From positions 4,898,001 through 4,962,000 of the forward strand of contig OY762824.1 in assembly GCA_963666465.1 (NCBI GenBank): a stretch of 64,000 bases of DNA. Reading direction: 5' to 3'. Below, piece after piece: positions 45,567-53,079 of the stretch (within the stretch, counting starts at the first letter, position 1; every line of letters starts with the position of its first letter). Made by a program: the position numbers and the translations under genes. This DNA is from VXYL01 sp963666465. GTDB taxonomy: Bacteria; Pseudomonadota; Gammaproteobacteria; Pseudomonadales; Azotimanducaceae. The notes under the pieces are model-generated. The model was not told the origin of the DNA. It did no database searches and was given only the letters and a program-made list of their open reading frames with translations.

Positions 45567-46652
45567 TCATGGCCAGTCCCTCGAAGGGGCGAGGTAGGCG
45601 CCGCCGGTGACGCTGGCGAGGCTCCAGTAGGCCGCCGAGGCCATCGGGTCGCCTTCCATCGGGAACAGGATGACGTTGAACGGCACACCGGCCGGCAGGC
45701 GCTTGATGGCGTCCTCGAAGAAGGCGCGGCGCTGGCGGCCGTCCACGACGCTGCTGCGCGGGGGGCGGTCGCCTTGGGTGGGCAGGCTGTCGATGATGAG
45801 ATAGACGTTGTCCGGGCGCGGGCGCAGGCCGTTGATGGCGCTCATCACGGGCTCCAGGCTAGTGCCGCCGGAGGGCACGAGATCGGCGAGGCTGGCCAAG
45901 GCGGAGTCGAGCGCTTCCTGATCGGTGGCGGGATACCAGTGGGTGTTCGGCAGCAAGGTGAGTGCGCCGGTGTTGAAGGCCATGATCTGGAAGTGGCTGT
46001 CGAGGGGCACCTGCGCCGTCAGCCATTCCACGGTGCGGCGGGCGCGCTCCCACTTGGGCGCCTGCAACTGGCGCTCGCGCGGCATGTTGCGGCGGCGGAT
46101 CACCTGGACGATGGTTTCGTCGAGCATGCTGGCGGAAGTGTCGAGGGCGATGAGGACGTGGCTGCCGCCGACGAAGAGGCCCGTCAGGTACTGCCGGTCG
46201 CCTTCGCCGGCCACTTCGATAAGCTGCCGGCCCTTGCTGTCCTCCTCCTGTGCCTGAAGTCGCTCCACCTCTTCCTGCCGGGTCTCGACGTCGGATTGCA
46301 GTTCCTTCACGTCCTCCTCGCGGGCGATGGTCTCGGCTTCGAGTTCGTCGAGGTCGGCCTTGCGCCGCTCGAGGTCTTCGAGCATGGTCAGGAGTTCCCG
46401 CCGGGCGGCGCCGACGCGGGCGCGGGTGCCTTCCAGGGTTTCCTGCAGGTCCACGAGGTCCTTCTCGCCGGTGTCGATCTCGTAGTCGAGCTTGCGGGCT
46501 TCGGCGAGGAGTTCGCGATTCACTTCCTGGGTGTCGTCTTCCACAGCGTGGTTGATGATGAGGAAGATCAGCACCACGGCGCCGAATCCGCACGACATCA
46601 CGTCCAGAAACGACAGCGAGAAGACGTTGAAGCGGCGCTGGATGCGGGCCAT
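45567..46652 (-). CDS. VWA protein with ExbD-like membrane anchor (A)
   Basis: 361 residues from ATG 46652 with a GAGGG box. Layout as in the paralogue: membrane helix L-S-F-L-D-V-M-S-C-G-F-G-A-V-V-L with Asp 17, a long coiled coil (about residues 35-135, E-L-E-A-E-T-I-A-R-E-E), then a VWA domain with A-L-D-T-S-A-S-M (DxSxS metal site) and G-G-T-S-L-E-P-V. The helix F-L-D-V-M is nearly the ExbD signature. VWA domains bind protein partners via a divalent metal. Start is 13 bases after the stop of the actin-like gene, so the two are co-transcribed. Confidence 0.88.
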   Translation of the reverse strand: MARIQRRFNVFSLSFLDVMSCGFGAVVLIFLIINHAVEDDTQEVNRELLAEARKLDYEIDTGEKDLVDLQETLEGTRARVGAARRELLTMLEDLERRKADLDELEAETIAREEDVKELQSDVETRQEEVERLQAQEEDSKGRQLIEVAGEGDRQYLTGLFVGGSHVLIALDTSASMLDETIVQVIRRRNMPRERQLQAPKWERARRTVEWLTAQVPLDSHFQIMAFNTGALTLLPNTHWYPATDQEALDSALASLADLVPSGGTSLEPVMSAINGLRPRPDNVYLIIDSLPTQGDRPPRSSVVDGRQRRAFFEDAIKRLPAGVPFNVILFPMEGDPMASAAYWSLASVTGGAYLAPSRDWP

Positions 46653-46665
46653 GTCGCTGCCCTCG

Positions 46666-47970
46666 CTATTGCCGCACCGCGATGAGGCGGAACTCGATGC
46701 CTTGCCACAGGATGGTGTCGCCGGCCCATGCCGGGCGTTCGGCAGGCAGCGGAGCGCCGTTCGCCGTCGCGTCGTCGCCGGTGGGGAATACGTGGACTTC
46801 TGCATCGGCGGTGCGGATGCCGAAGGCCGGGCCTCGGGCCCGGCAGGCGGGGTGGTCGCGGGCGTCCGGGCACTGGCTGATGGGCACGGCGATGCCGGCG
46901 CACAGCAGGTGTGTCGGTGCCTGCGCCGCCGGCTGCGTGGATTCGCGTTCTGCGCTCTGCGCGCCTGCGCTCGCGTAACGGGCGGCCAGCGTGGTGACGT
47001 AGCGCACGGCGCCGCGGTCGCCGAGGATGCGTTCGGCGTTGTCGAGCACCGCCTGCTGCAGGGCGTCGGCTGGCAGTTCGGTCACCGGCGCCTGCTGCAA
47101 TTGCTCCATGCGCTCGGTGAGGCCAGGCAGCAGCGCCGCCCGGTGGGTCAGGACAATTGCATCGACATCGGTGACGGCTCTTGCGAGCGCGTCGTAGTTT
47201 CGCGCCGCCTTGCGCGCCAGTGCTTCGCGGGGGATGTCCACGCGCCGCAGGCCGTCGTCGTGGCTGAGTTCGATGCGGGTGCCCTCGCCGGCGGAAATCA
47301 GGTCGCCGAGGCGATCGAAAAGCTGCTGTTCCGTGGCCGCGATGCGAAGCGGATCGAGGCGCGTTTCGGTGACGAAGCGATCGGCGGCAAGCGCGATCCA
47401 GCCCTCGAACAGCGTGCCGAAGCCTCCTTCCACCACTTCGACCACGCTGCGGCGTCGCACCACGGCGCTGGCCACATCGATGGTGGAGACGACGCCGCTG
47501 TGACGGGTGACATCGACCACGGCGCAGGTGAACTCGTCGCTGCCGCGGGGAAACGCCTGTGCCGCCGCGCCAGCGACGCCGCTGTTCACCACGGCGCGCA
47601 CCCCGGCGCCGACTTCGCGGGCGATGCCGAGGAACAGCGATAGTCGTTCGCCGGTGATGGCGCCGGGCGCGAGCGCCACCACGTCTTCGCTAGCGGCGGC
47701 GCTGGCCGCGTCGAGGATGGCCTTGAGGTGCAGATAGACGAGATCGGCCTGGTTGGCGACGGTGGGCCCCGGCGGCGACACGGCTTCGGCATTCAGCCGC
47801 CGCCAGAACTGGTCGTGCGATTGGCCGGGATAGAGCCGGGAGCGCTGCGCCGCCTCCTTGCCGAACAGCACCTGGGCGTCGTCCACGTGGGCGATGCCCG
47901 GAGCGCGATAGAGGAGGGCGTCGTCGCGCCAGAACGTGACCTCGGAATCGTTGAAGTCGAGGATGAGCAC
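46666..47970 (-). CDS. actin/Hsp70-like ATPase-fold protein
   Basis: 434 residues. GTG 47970 begins two bases after the upstream stop. V-L-I-L-D-F-N-D at the start resembles phosphate-1 of the actin/Hsp70/FGGY fold, with a second strand-turn C-A-V-V-D-V-T-R-H-S-G near residue 165 as phosphate-2. The classic glycine pattern is degenerate, so ATP binding is uncertain. The C-terminal 100 residues form a separate beta-rich segment (A-E-V-H-V-F-P, F-R-L-I-A-V). MreB, FtsA and PilM are cytoplasmic actin-like organisers of envelope machines; an analogous role beside the channel protein is inferred. Confidence 0.6.
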   Translation of the reverse strand: MLILDFNDSEVTFWRDDALLYRAPGIAHVDDAQVLFGKEAAQRSRLYPGQSHDQFWRRLNAEAVSPPGPTVANQADLVYLHLKAILDAASAAASEDVVALAPGAITGERLSLFLGIAREVGAGVRAVVNSGVAGAAAQAFPRGSDEFTCAVVDVTRHSGVVSTIDVASAVVRRRSVVEVVEGGFGTLFEGWIALAADRFVTETRLDPLRIAATEQQLFDRLGDLISAGEGTRIELSHDDGLRRVDIPREALARKAARNYDALARAVTDVDAIVLTHRAALLPGLTERMEQLQQAPVTELPADALQQAVLDNAERILGDRGAVRYVTTLAARYASAGAQSAERESTQPAAQAPTHLLCAGIAVPISQCPDARDHPACRARGPAFGIRTADAEVHVFPTGDDATANGAPLPAERPAWAGDTILWQGIEFRLIAVRQ

Positions 47971-47972
47971 GG

Positions 47973-48779
47973 CTAGATGGTGTCGCGAGCTTGTAGGTGG
48001 CGGATGAGGTGTTCCTCGCAGTAGTGCTGGGTGTCGAGCACGAGCCGTTCCTGCAAGAGCTGCACTTGATGCATGAGAAACATGATGACGATGCTGATGA
48101 CGAGGGCCACGAAGGTGGAGTTGAAGGCAACGCCGAGGCTGGTGGTTACGCCGGCGATGTCTCCTTCCACCGCTCGATAGGCTTGGCCGAGGGCGTCGCC
48201 GATGCCGCGCACGGTGCCGATGAAGCCGATGGAGGGGATGGCCCAGGCGATGTAGCGAATCATGGCAAGTTCGCTGTCGAGGTGGTCCGACTCCGTCTCG
48301 CACACAGAGCGCACGGTGTCGGAAACGTCCTGGACGTGTTGGGTAGCGGCGAAGCGCTGTAGGGCGGCGAGCAGGGCCCGGGGCAGCAGCGTACGGCGGG
48401 TGGCGTCCGGCAGCGCCTGCAAGGGCCGGGAATAGAGCCGGGCGTCTTCCGGCAGGATGCTCATGCCCTCGGAGACGTTGATGAAGCGCTCCTCGAGCAT
48501 CCGCCGTTCGCGAAACGAGTTGCGCGTCTTCAGCCCCATGATGGACATGGCCCACAGCATCAGCACGAAGCAGGATTCCTGCTCGTAGTCCCGCAGCACG
48601 ACGTAGAGCGAGCGGTCGGGCACGAATGCCTCTCCCTGCGCCACTCGATCCGCCTTTGCGCTGAGGATGGCGTCGGCATTGGGGCGGATGACCGTGACAT
48701 AGACGAGATGCACGACGATGAGCGCCAGCACCAGCGCCACGAGCTGATAGACGAAGTCGTTGGATAGCACCTTTTTCAT
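47973..48779 (-). CDS. MotA/TolQ/ExbB proton-channel family protein
   Basis: 268 residues from ATG 48779. Four hydrophobic segments: about residues 10-30, 68-84, 172-190 and 214-238. The third and fourth bear the family core I-A-W-A-I-P-S-I-G-F-I-G-T-V-R-G-I and A-F-N-S-T-F-V-A-L-V-I-S-I. In ExbB, TolQ and MotA these helices surround the Asp-bearing helix of the partner (ExbD, TolR, MotB) and conduct protons. The two VWA proteins downstream carry an ExbD-like Asp helix and are the obvious partners, because no ordinary ExbD is present. Longer periplasmic loop than ExbB (about residues 33-66). Confidence 0.9.
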   Translation of the reverse strand: MKKVLSNDFVYQLVALVLALIVVHLVYVTVIRPNADAILSAKADRVAQGEAFVPDRSLYVVLRDYEQESCFVLMLWAMSIMGLKTRNSFRERRMLEERFINVSEGMSILPEDARLYSRPLQALPDATRRTLLPRALLAALQRFAATQHVQDVSDTVRSVCETESDHLDSELAMIRYIAWAIPSIGFIGTVRGIGDALGQAYRAVEGDIAGVTTSLGVAFNSTFVALVISIVIMFLMHQVQLLQERLVLDTQHYCEEHLIRHLQARDTI

Positions 48780-48837
48780 ATGCTCGGCTGCTCCGTTGCC
48801 TTGGCTCCAGTCCCCGTTTCCATGTGCCGCATTGCCG

Positions 48838-49254
48838 TCAAATGTCCACCGGGAAGGGCACTTCCACGTCTTCGGAGATATCCTCGCTCGGGACGAAGAC
48901 ATCGCGTGCCACCGGGGGCCTCACGCGCGTTTCGGCTGCTTCGGTGGGAGCGTCTCCTGGCTCCAATGCGGTTTCCTTGGAGCGATTGGCGTCTTCGGGA
49001 TCTTCCCTGTCGGCGTCGCCCTCGGCCGCCAGCAAGGGGTTCGCTGCAACGGCAAGCGCCAACGCCAGGAGGACGCGCCTTGCGGCGCGTAGGGGCGCGC
49101 CCTTCGGGCGCGTGGGCAGTATGCCCTCCCTCCAGAGGCGCTCCCAAGGGAAGGTGCTCTTGGCCTCGATCAGAGCCGGGGGCCTTGCTGGAGGGAGGGC
49201 ATACTGCCCTCCACCGCGCCCCAAGGGCGCGCAATGCCTCATCGCCGTGTTCAT
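48838..49254 (-). CDS. small secreted acidic protein, start region overrun by repeat
   Basis: 138 residues if read from ATG 49254. Residues 1-55 are encoded by REP-like repeat DNA and look meaningless. A proper signal peptide follows (R-R-V-L-L-A-L-A-L-A-V-A-A-N-P-L-L-A-A, cleaved after L-A-A), then an acidic, proline-containing tail ending V-E-V-P-F-P-V-D-I. Either the true start is a rare codon just before R-R-V-L-L, or a repeat jumped between start and signal peptide. Cluster member, 58 bases before the channel gene. Function unknown. Confidence 0.5.
   Translation of the reverse strand: MNTAMRHCAPLGRGGGQYALPPARPPALIEAKSTFPWERLWREGILPTRPKGAPLRAARRVLLALALAVAANPLLAAEGDADREDPEDANRSKETALEPGDAPTEAAETRVRPPVARDVFVPSEDISEDVEVPFPVDI
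49075..49240. repeat. pair of REP-like palindromes
   Basis: GGGCAGTATGCCCTCC (about 49111-49128) and GGAGGGCATACTGCCCTCC (49194-49212) lie in opposite orientation, each next to a GCGCGCCC/GGGCGCGC arm, with 60 bases between them: the typical arrangement of a REP pair. Confidence 0.6.
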
Positions 49255-49270
49255 CCCTTCCAACCCAGCC

Positions 49271-51319
49271 TCATTCCGCGAACCTGGCGATGCGGAAGCC
49301 CACGTCCTGTCGCCCGTCGCTGCCGTAGTCGCGGAAGGATAGGCGCAGGTCCGTGATCGTGCCGTGCATCCAGCTTGATCCTCGGATGACATGGTAGTCG
49401 CCTTCCGCCGCGCCCATCGGATCGACGGCTTCGGCATCCTCGGGGATTTCGTAGAAGTCATGCACCCATTCCGCCACGTTGCCGCCCAGATCGTAAAGGC
49501 CGCGGGAGTTGGCGGGAAACGACCCCACCGGGGCGGCGACGATGTAATTGTCGTTGTAGCCGAAGATGATTCGTCCCACCACATTGGACGCGGCGCGGTC
49601 GGCATAGTTTCCGTGCCGGTCCGGCGGCGGCAGCTGATCGCCCCAGGGGAAACGCAAGGGCGCGGCTTCCGTGCTGCGCGCGCTCCACGCCCACTCGGCC
49701 TCGGTGGGCAGGCGATATCCCAGCGCCGCCGGGTCGAAGCCCACCACGTCGCCGAATTCCTCGATGTAGAAGGGATCGAGCCCGTCGCGCCGGGACAGCC
49801 AGTTGCAATAGACCGCCGCTTCGTTCCAACTCACGGCGGTCACCGGCTGCTCGTCCTCGTCGAGGTCCAACTCGTTGAACTTGCCGGATGAGTGCCCACT
49901 GGCGAAGGCGCGGAACTCGGCATTGCTCACCTCGCGCCGGGAGAGATAGAACAGGCGGGTGATCTCCACCTCGCGCAGCACCTCGTTGGCGCGGCGGCCC
50001 GGCTCCCGGCGCGAGGCGCCCATGGTGATTCTGCCGGGCCCCAACAGCACGAGTTCCTGCCCCAGCGACGTGACTCGCTCCGGCTTCAGGTTGGCGAGCC
50101 GCGCCTCGGCCAGCGTCAGCAGTCGCACGCGAATCTGCTGCCGATAGCCCGGCTGCGGCAGGATTGTCCGGCTGTAGCCGGCGTGCCCCTCCTTGCGCAG
50201 CTCGATCTCGTGCTCGACGGCGCTCAGGGTGACGACGCCAGCGGCCTCGCCGCGGTATTCGCCGTCCACCCACAGTTCCACGCCATCGGGGCGGGTCTCG
50301 ATGGCAATCTCGCCGGAGGCGGCCTCCAGCGTCACCTCGAGCCGCCTTTCGACCCCGGAGCGCACGGTCACTTTCTCGTTCCACGGCGTATAGCCCAGGC
50401 GGAACACGCGAATGTCGTGGGAACCCGGCGCGACCGCGACTTCGAGCGGTGTCTCTCCCCGGTAGGCGCCGTTCACCGTGACGCCGGCGCCGGCCGGTCT
50501 GGTGGTCACGTTGAGGAGGCCGTCGGCGCGTTCGAGGGTGACCGCCGGCAACGTCATGGCTTCGCCGGCGGCAATGGAGAGGATGTCGTTCCAGGCCTTG
50601 TGTCCGGCCAGCTTGACGGTGATGCGGTGTTCGCCGGCAAGGATGGGCACCGGCCCTGGGGTGGTCACGCCGCTCGGTTCGTCATCGATGCGGATCTCCG
50701 CCCCCGGCGGCGTGGTGGGAATGGTGATGTCCGCCCAGTTGGGTGCCAGGCTGGCGCGGACCGTCTGTTCCCGGCGCATCCCTTCCACCACGAAATCGAC
50801 GCCGGCGGCTTGGTAGCGGGGATGGCTGACGAGGGCCGTGTGTTCCCCTGCCGGCACGTCGGCCGTGAGCGGCGCGGCGCCACGGACGTCGCCCACCTGT
50901 ACGTCCGCGCCAGCGGGATCGATCTCGAAGGTGATGCGCCCTGGCAGCCGCGTCAGGGCAAGCGACAGCACCTGATTGCGGGCGGCGCCAATGACTTTGG
51001 TCTCGGCCAGGTCATCGTGGCCGGGCGCGGTCGCTGCCACTTCGTACTCCCCCTGCCGGAGCAGGAAGGTCTCGCCCAACTGGAAGGCAAAGCCGCCGGA
51101 CACCGTCACCTCGGCCTCCACTGGCGCAGTCTCGAACCGCACCGAACGTGCCGTGAAGATGAACCACAGGAACCAAGCCACCACCAGGACCAGCACGGTG
51201 GCCACCACCTGCAGCCGCCGGGGCAGCAGCCGTCGCCTCTCGCGCACGGCGCCGGAGGGGCGAAAGTCTGCCGCCTCGATCACGCCGTCGGCGGCGTATT
51301 CCTCGGTGTCGTTCGCCAT
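49271..51319 (-). CDS. PEGA-repeat protein with FGE/SUMF1-type domain
   Basis: 682 residues, ATG 51319. Cytoplasmic N-terminus of about 35 residues, one membrane helix (V-V-A-T-V-L-V-L-V-V-A-W-F-L-W), then five PEGA-like beta modules (G-A-D-V-Q-V-G-D, G-A-E-I-R-I-D-D-E-P-S-G, G-A-G-V-T-V-N-G-A-Y-R-G, G-V-E-L-W-V-D-G-E-Y-R-G). From residue about 430 a formylglycine-generating-enzyme/SUMF1 domain follows: I-T-M-G-A-S-R-R-E-P, Y-R-L-P-T-E-A-E-W, G-L-Y-D-L-G-G-N-V-A-E-W-V, D-V-G-F-R-I-A. The two catalytic cysteines of true FGE are missing (G-S-S-W-M-H-G instead), so it is a binding domain, not a sulfatase activator. Probably periplasmic and anchored in the inner membrane. Confidence 0.9.
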   Translation of the reverse strand: MANDTEEYAADGVIEAADFRPSGAVRERRRLLPRRLQVVATVLVLVVAWFLWFIFTARSVRFETAPVEAEVTVSGGFAFQLGETFLLRQGEYEVAATAPGHDDLAETKVIGAARNQVLSLALTRLPGRITFEIDPAGADVQVGDVRGAAPLTADVPAGEHTALVSHPRYQAAGVDFVVEGMRREQTVRASLAPNWADITIPTTPPGAEIRIDDEPSGVTTPGPVPILAGEHRITVKLAGHKAWNDILSIAAGEAMTLPAVTLERADGLLNVTTRPAGAGVTVNGAYRGETPLEVAVAPGSHDIRVFRLGYTPWNEKVTVRSGVERRLEVTLEAASGEIAIETRPDGVELWVDGEYRGEAAGVVTLSAVEHEIELRKEGHAGYSRTILPQPGYRQQIRVRLLTLAEARLANLKPERVTSLGQELVLLGPGRITMGASRREPGRRANEVLREVEITRLFYLSRREVSNAEFRAFASGHSSGKFNELDLDEDEQPVTAVSWNEAAVYCNWLSRRDGLDPFYIEEFGDVVGFDPAALGYRLPTEAEWAWSARSTEAAPLRFPWGDQLPPPDRHGNYADRAASNVVGRIIFGYNDNYIVAAPVGSFPANSRGLYDLGGNVAEWVHDFYEIPEDAEAVDPMGAAEGDYHVIRGSSWMHGTITDLRLSFRDYGSDGRQDVGFRIARFAE

Positions 51320-51328
51320 CGCGATGCT

Positions 51329-51534
51329 AGCCCGGATTACTCATGAATGCCCTGCTGCGGACGACGATACGCTCGCTGTGGCCGGGCAAGTACACGCGTG
51401 TCCTTCGGACCCGTGCGTGTCCTTCGGACCCGTGCGTGTCCTTCGGACCCGTGCGTGTCCTTCGGACCCGTGCGCGTCCAGCCACAGCGGCGTCTCGTCG
51501 CCCTCGCTACGCGCATTCATGAATAACCCGAGCT
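51329..51534. mobile_element. 206-bp inverted-end element with tandem core, copy 1
   Basis: Left end AGCCCGGATTACTCATGAAT, right end (complement) AGCTCGGGTTATTCATGAAT, with imperfect pairing for about 55 bases. The core is a 19-bp unit, GCGTGTCCTTCGGACCCGT, repeated four times exactly at 51396-51471; each unit can fold as GTCC-TTC-GGAC. A relative lies at 63503-63771. It fills the gap between two cluster genes. Confidence 0.7.
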
Positions 51535-51547
51535 AAGGCTGTGTCCG

Positions 51548-53071
51548 TCAGATGCGTTCGCGACACCGGATGTCCACGGGCGCCATGCCTGCGGAGAGCG
51601 TGATCTCCTTGCGCACGTCGCGGCAGCCGTCGCGGCTGCCGACGATGGTGTAGCGGCCCGGACGCAGCGCCAGTTCGTGCCGCTCGAATGCGCCGAGCGC
51701 ACCCACCCGCAGGATTACGACATCGGTGGCGTTGTCGGACACCAGCACCAGCGGGATGGGTTCTGCGGCCCGGGCGAGAATCTCGCGGAAGTCGTCGATA
51801 CTGCGGCGAAAGGCAGGGCCGGCGCTGCGGTCTTCGGCGGCGCGGGCGAGCAGCTCCTGGGCGGCGTTGAATTCGCGCTTGGAGGACAGCAGCGCAGGAT
51901 CGTTGAGGAAGCGTTGCATGGCGGCGGTCTGTTGCGTCCGCCGGCGCACTCGTTCGCGGCCCTGGCGGGCGAACTCCAGAGCGCCGTCGATGGCGAGGGC
52001 ATCGTCGTAGGCGGCGAGCGCGTCGTCCCACGCCTCGGCGTCCTCGTGTTGCCGCGCCTTGGCATGGAGGGCTTCGATCTCCGCCCGGATTTGCGCCTGT
52101 TTCGTCTGCTGTCGTCCGGCCAGCGCGGTGACGTCGTCCGGCGAGGCGGCGAGGATGCGGTCGAAAGTGGCGTGGGCGGTGGCGAAATCCCCTGCATCGA
52201 GCGCGGCGAAACCAGCAGAGACGATGGCCTCGTAGTCTGCTTTCGCCTTGGCCGCGGCGGCGCGGGCGATGCGGTCGCCGAGGCCGGGCACGGTGGGGTC
52301 CACGGCGCGGGCCTTGCGCAGCATTTCGATGGCGCGGCCATGGTCGCCCCTGAGTTCCGCCCGCTGCGCTTCCAGCAGGTGCGCTGCCAAGGCGGGCAGG
52401 TTGGCCGCCCGTGCCTGACCGTCCATGGCACGCGGATCGTTGGCGCGGATGGCGAGGGCGCGCTCGAAGGCTGCGGTGGCTGCGGTTTGATCGCGGCGGG
52501 AGAGCGCTTCCTCGCCTTCGGCGAGGGCCTCCTCGAAGACCTCGTTGCCGCGTTGCACGAGGGCCAGAATGTCTGTCACCGCGCCTTCGTATTCCGCCAG
52601 GGATTCCTCGTAGCGCTCCTCCAGGAAGAGCCGATCGGCCCCGTTGGCGCGGTCGCGCATGGTGGCCATCTCTTCGGCGCCCCAGAGCGCCACGTTCATC
52701 TCCTCTTCGAGCAATAGCTGCGCCTCGACGAACTCGCCGAGCTTCTCCCGCGCCTGGGCGCTTGCGCGTTCGAGTTCCAGCGAGCGATAGGGCGCGACGG
52801 TTTCGCGGCTTGCGGGGGTGCCGGCTGGCGCGAGAGGCTGGATGGCGCCCAAGTTCGGGGCATCGGGCGCCGATACATACGACGGCAGCACGAGGAAGAC
52901 GAAGAAGATGGCGATGGCAAGCCCGGCTGCCGCGACCATCACCGCGATGCGGCGGGGCACCTGCCGCAGGCGTTCGCGCCATGACAGGGAAGCGGGTGTG
53001 GGCGCCCCGCCGAGAGCACGCGACAGCGGTGGCGCCGTCGGCTCGATGCGGATTGGCTCGTCGGCGCTCAT
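51548..53071 (-). CDS. membrane-anchored TPR protein
   Basis: 507 residues from ATG 53071. Cytoplasmic N-terminus of about 44 residues, a membrane helix (I-A-V-M-V-A-A-A-G-L-A-I-A-I-F-F-V-F), then periplasmic TPR-like helices (about residues 90-400; A-T-A-A-F-E-R-A-L-A-I-R-A-N-D-P) and a small C-terminal beta domain (L-R-P-G-R-Y-T-I-V-G-S-R-D-G-C-R-D-V) similar to the carrier modules of PEGA proteins. Starts eight bases after the stop of the upstream lipoprotein, so co-transcribed. Likely an assembly platform of the envelope complex. Confidence 0.85.
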   Translation of the reverse strand: MSADEPIRIEPTAPPLSRALGGAPTPASLSWRERLRQVPRRIAVMVAAAGLAIAIFFVFLVLPSYVSAPDAPNLGAIQPLAPAGTPASRETVAPYRSLELERASAQAREKLGEFVEAQLLLEEEMNVALWGAEEMATMRDRANGADRLFLEERYEESLAEYEGAVTDILALVQRGNEVFEEALAEGEEALSRRDQTAATAAFERALAIRANDPRAMDGQARAANLPALAAHLLEAQRAELRGDHGRAIEMLRKARAVDPTVPGLGDRIARAAAAKAKADYEAIVSAGFAALDAGDFATAHATFDRILAASPDDVTALAGRQQTKQAQIRAEIEALHAKARQHEDAEAWDDALAAYDDALAIDGALEFARQGRERVRRRTQQTAAMQRFLNDPALLSSKREFNAAQELLARAAEDRSAGPAFRRSIDDFREILARAAEPIPLVLVSDNATDVVILRVGALGAFERHELALRPGRYTIVGSRDGCRDVRKEITLSAGMAPVDIRCRERI

Positions 53072-53079
53072 CGATGGGC

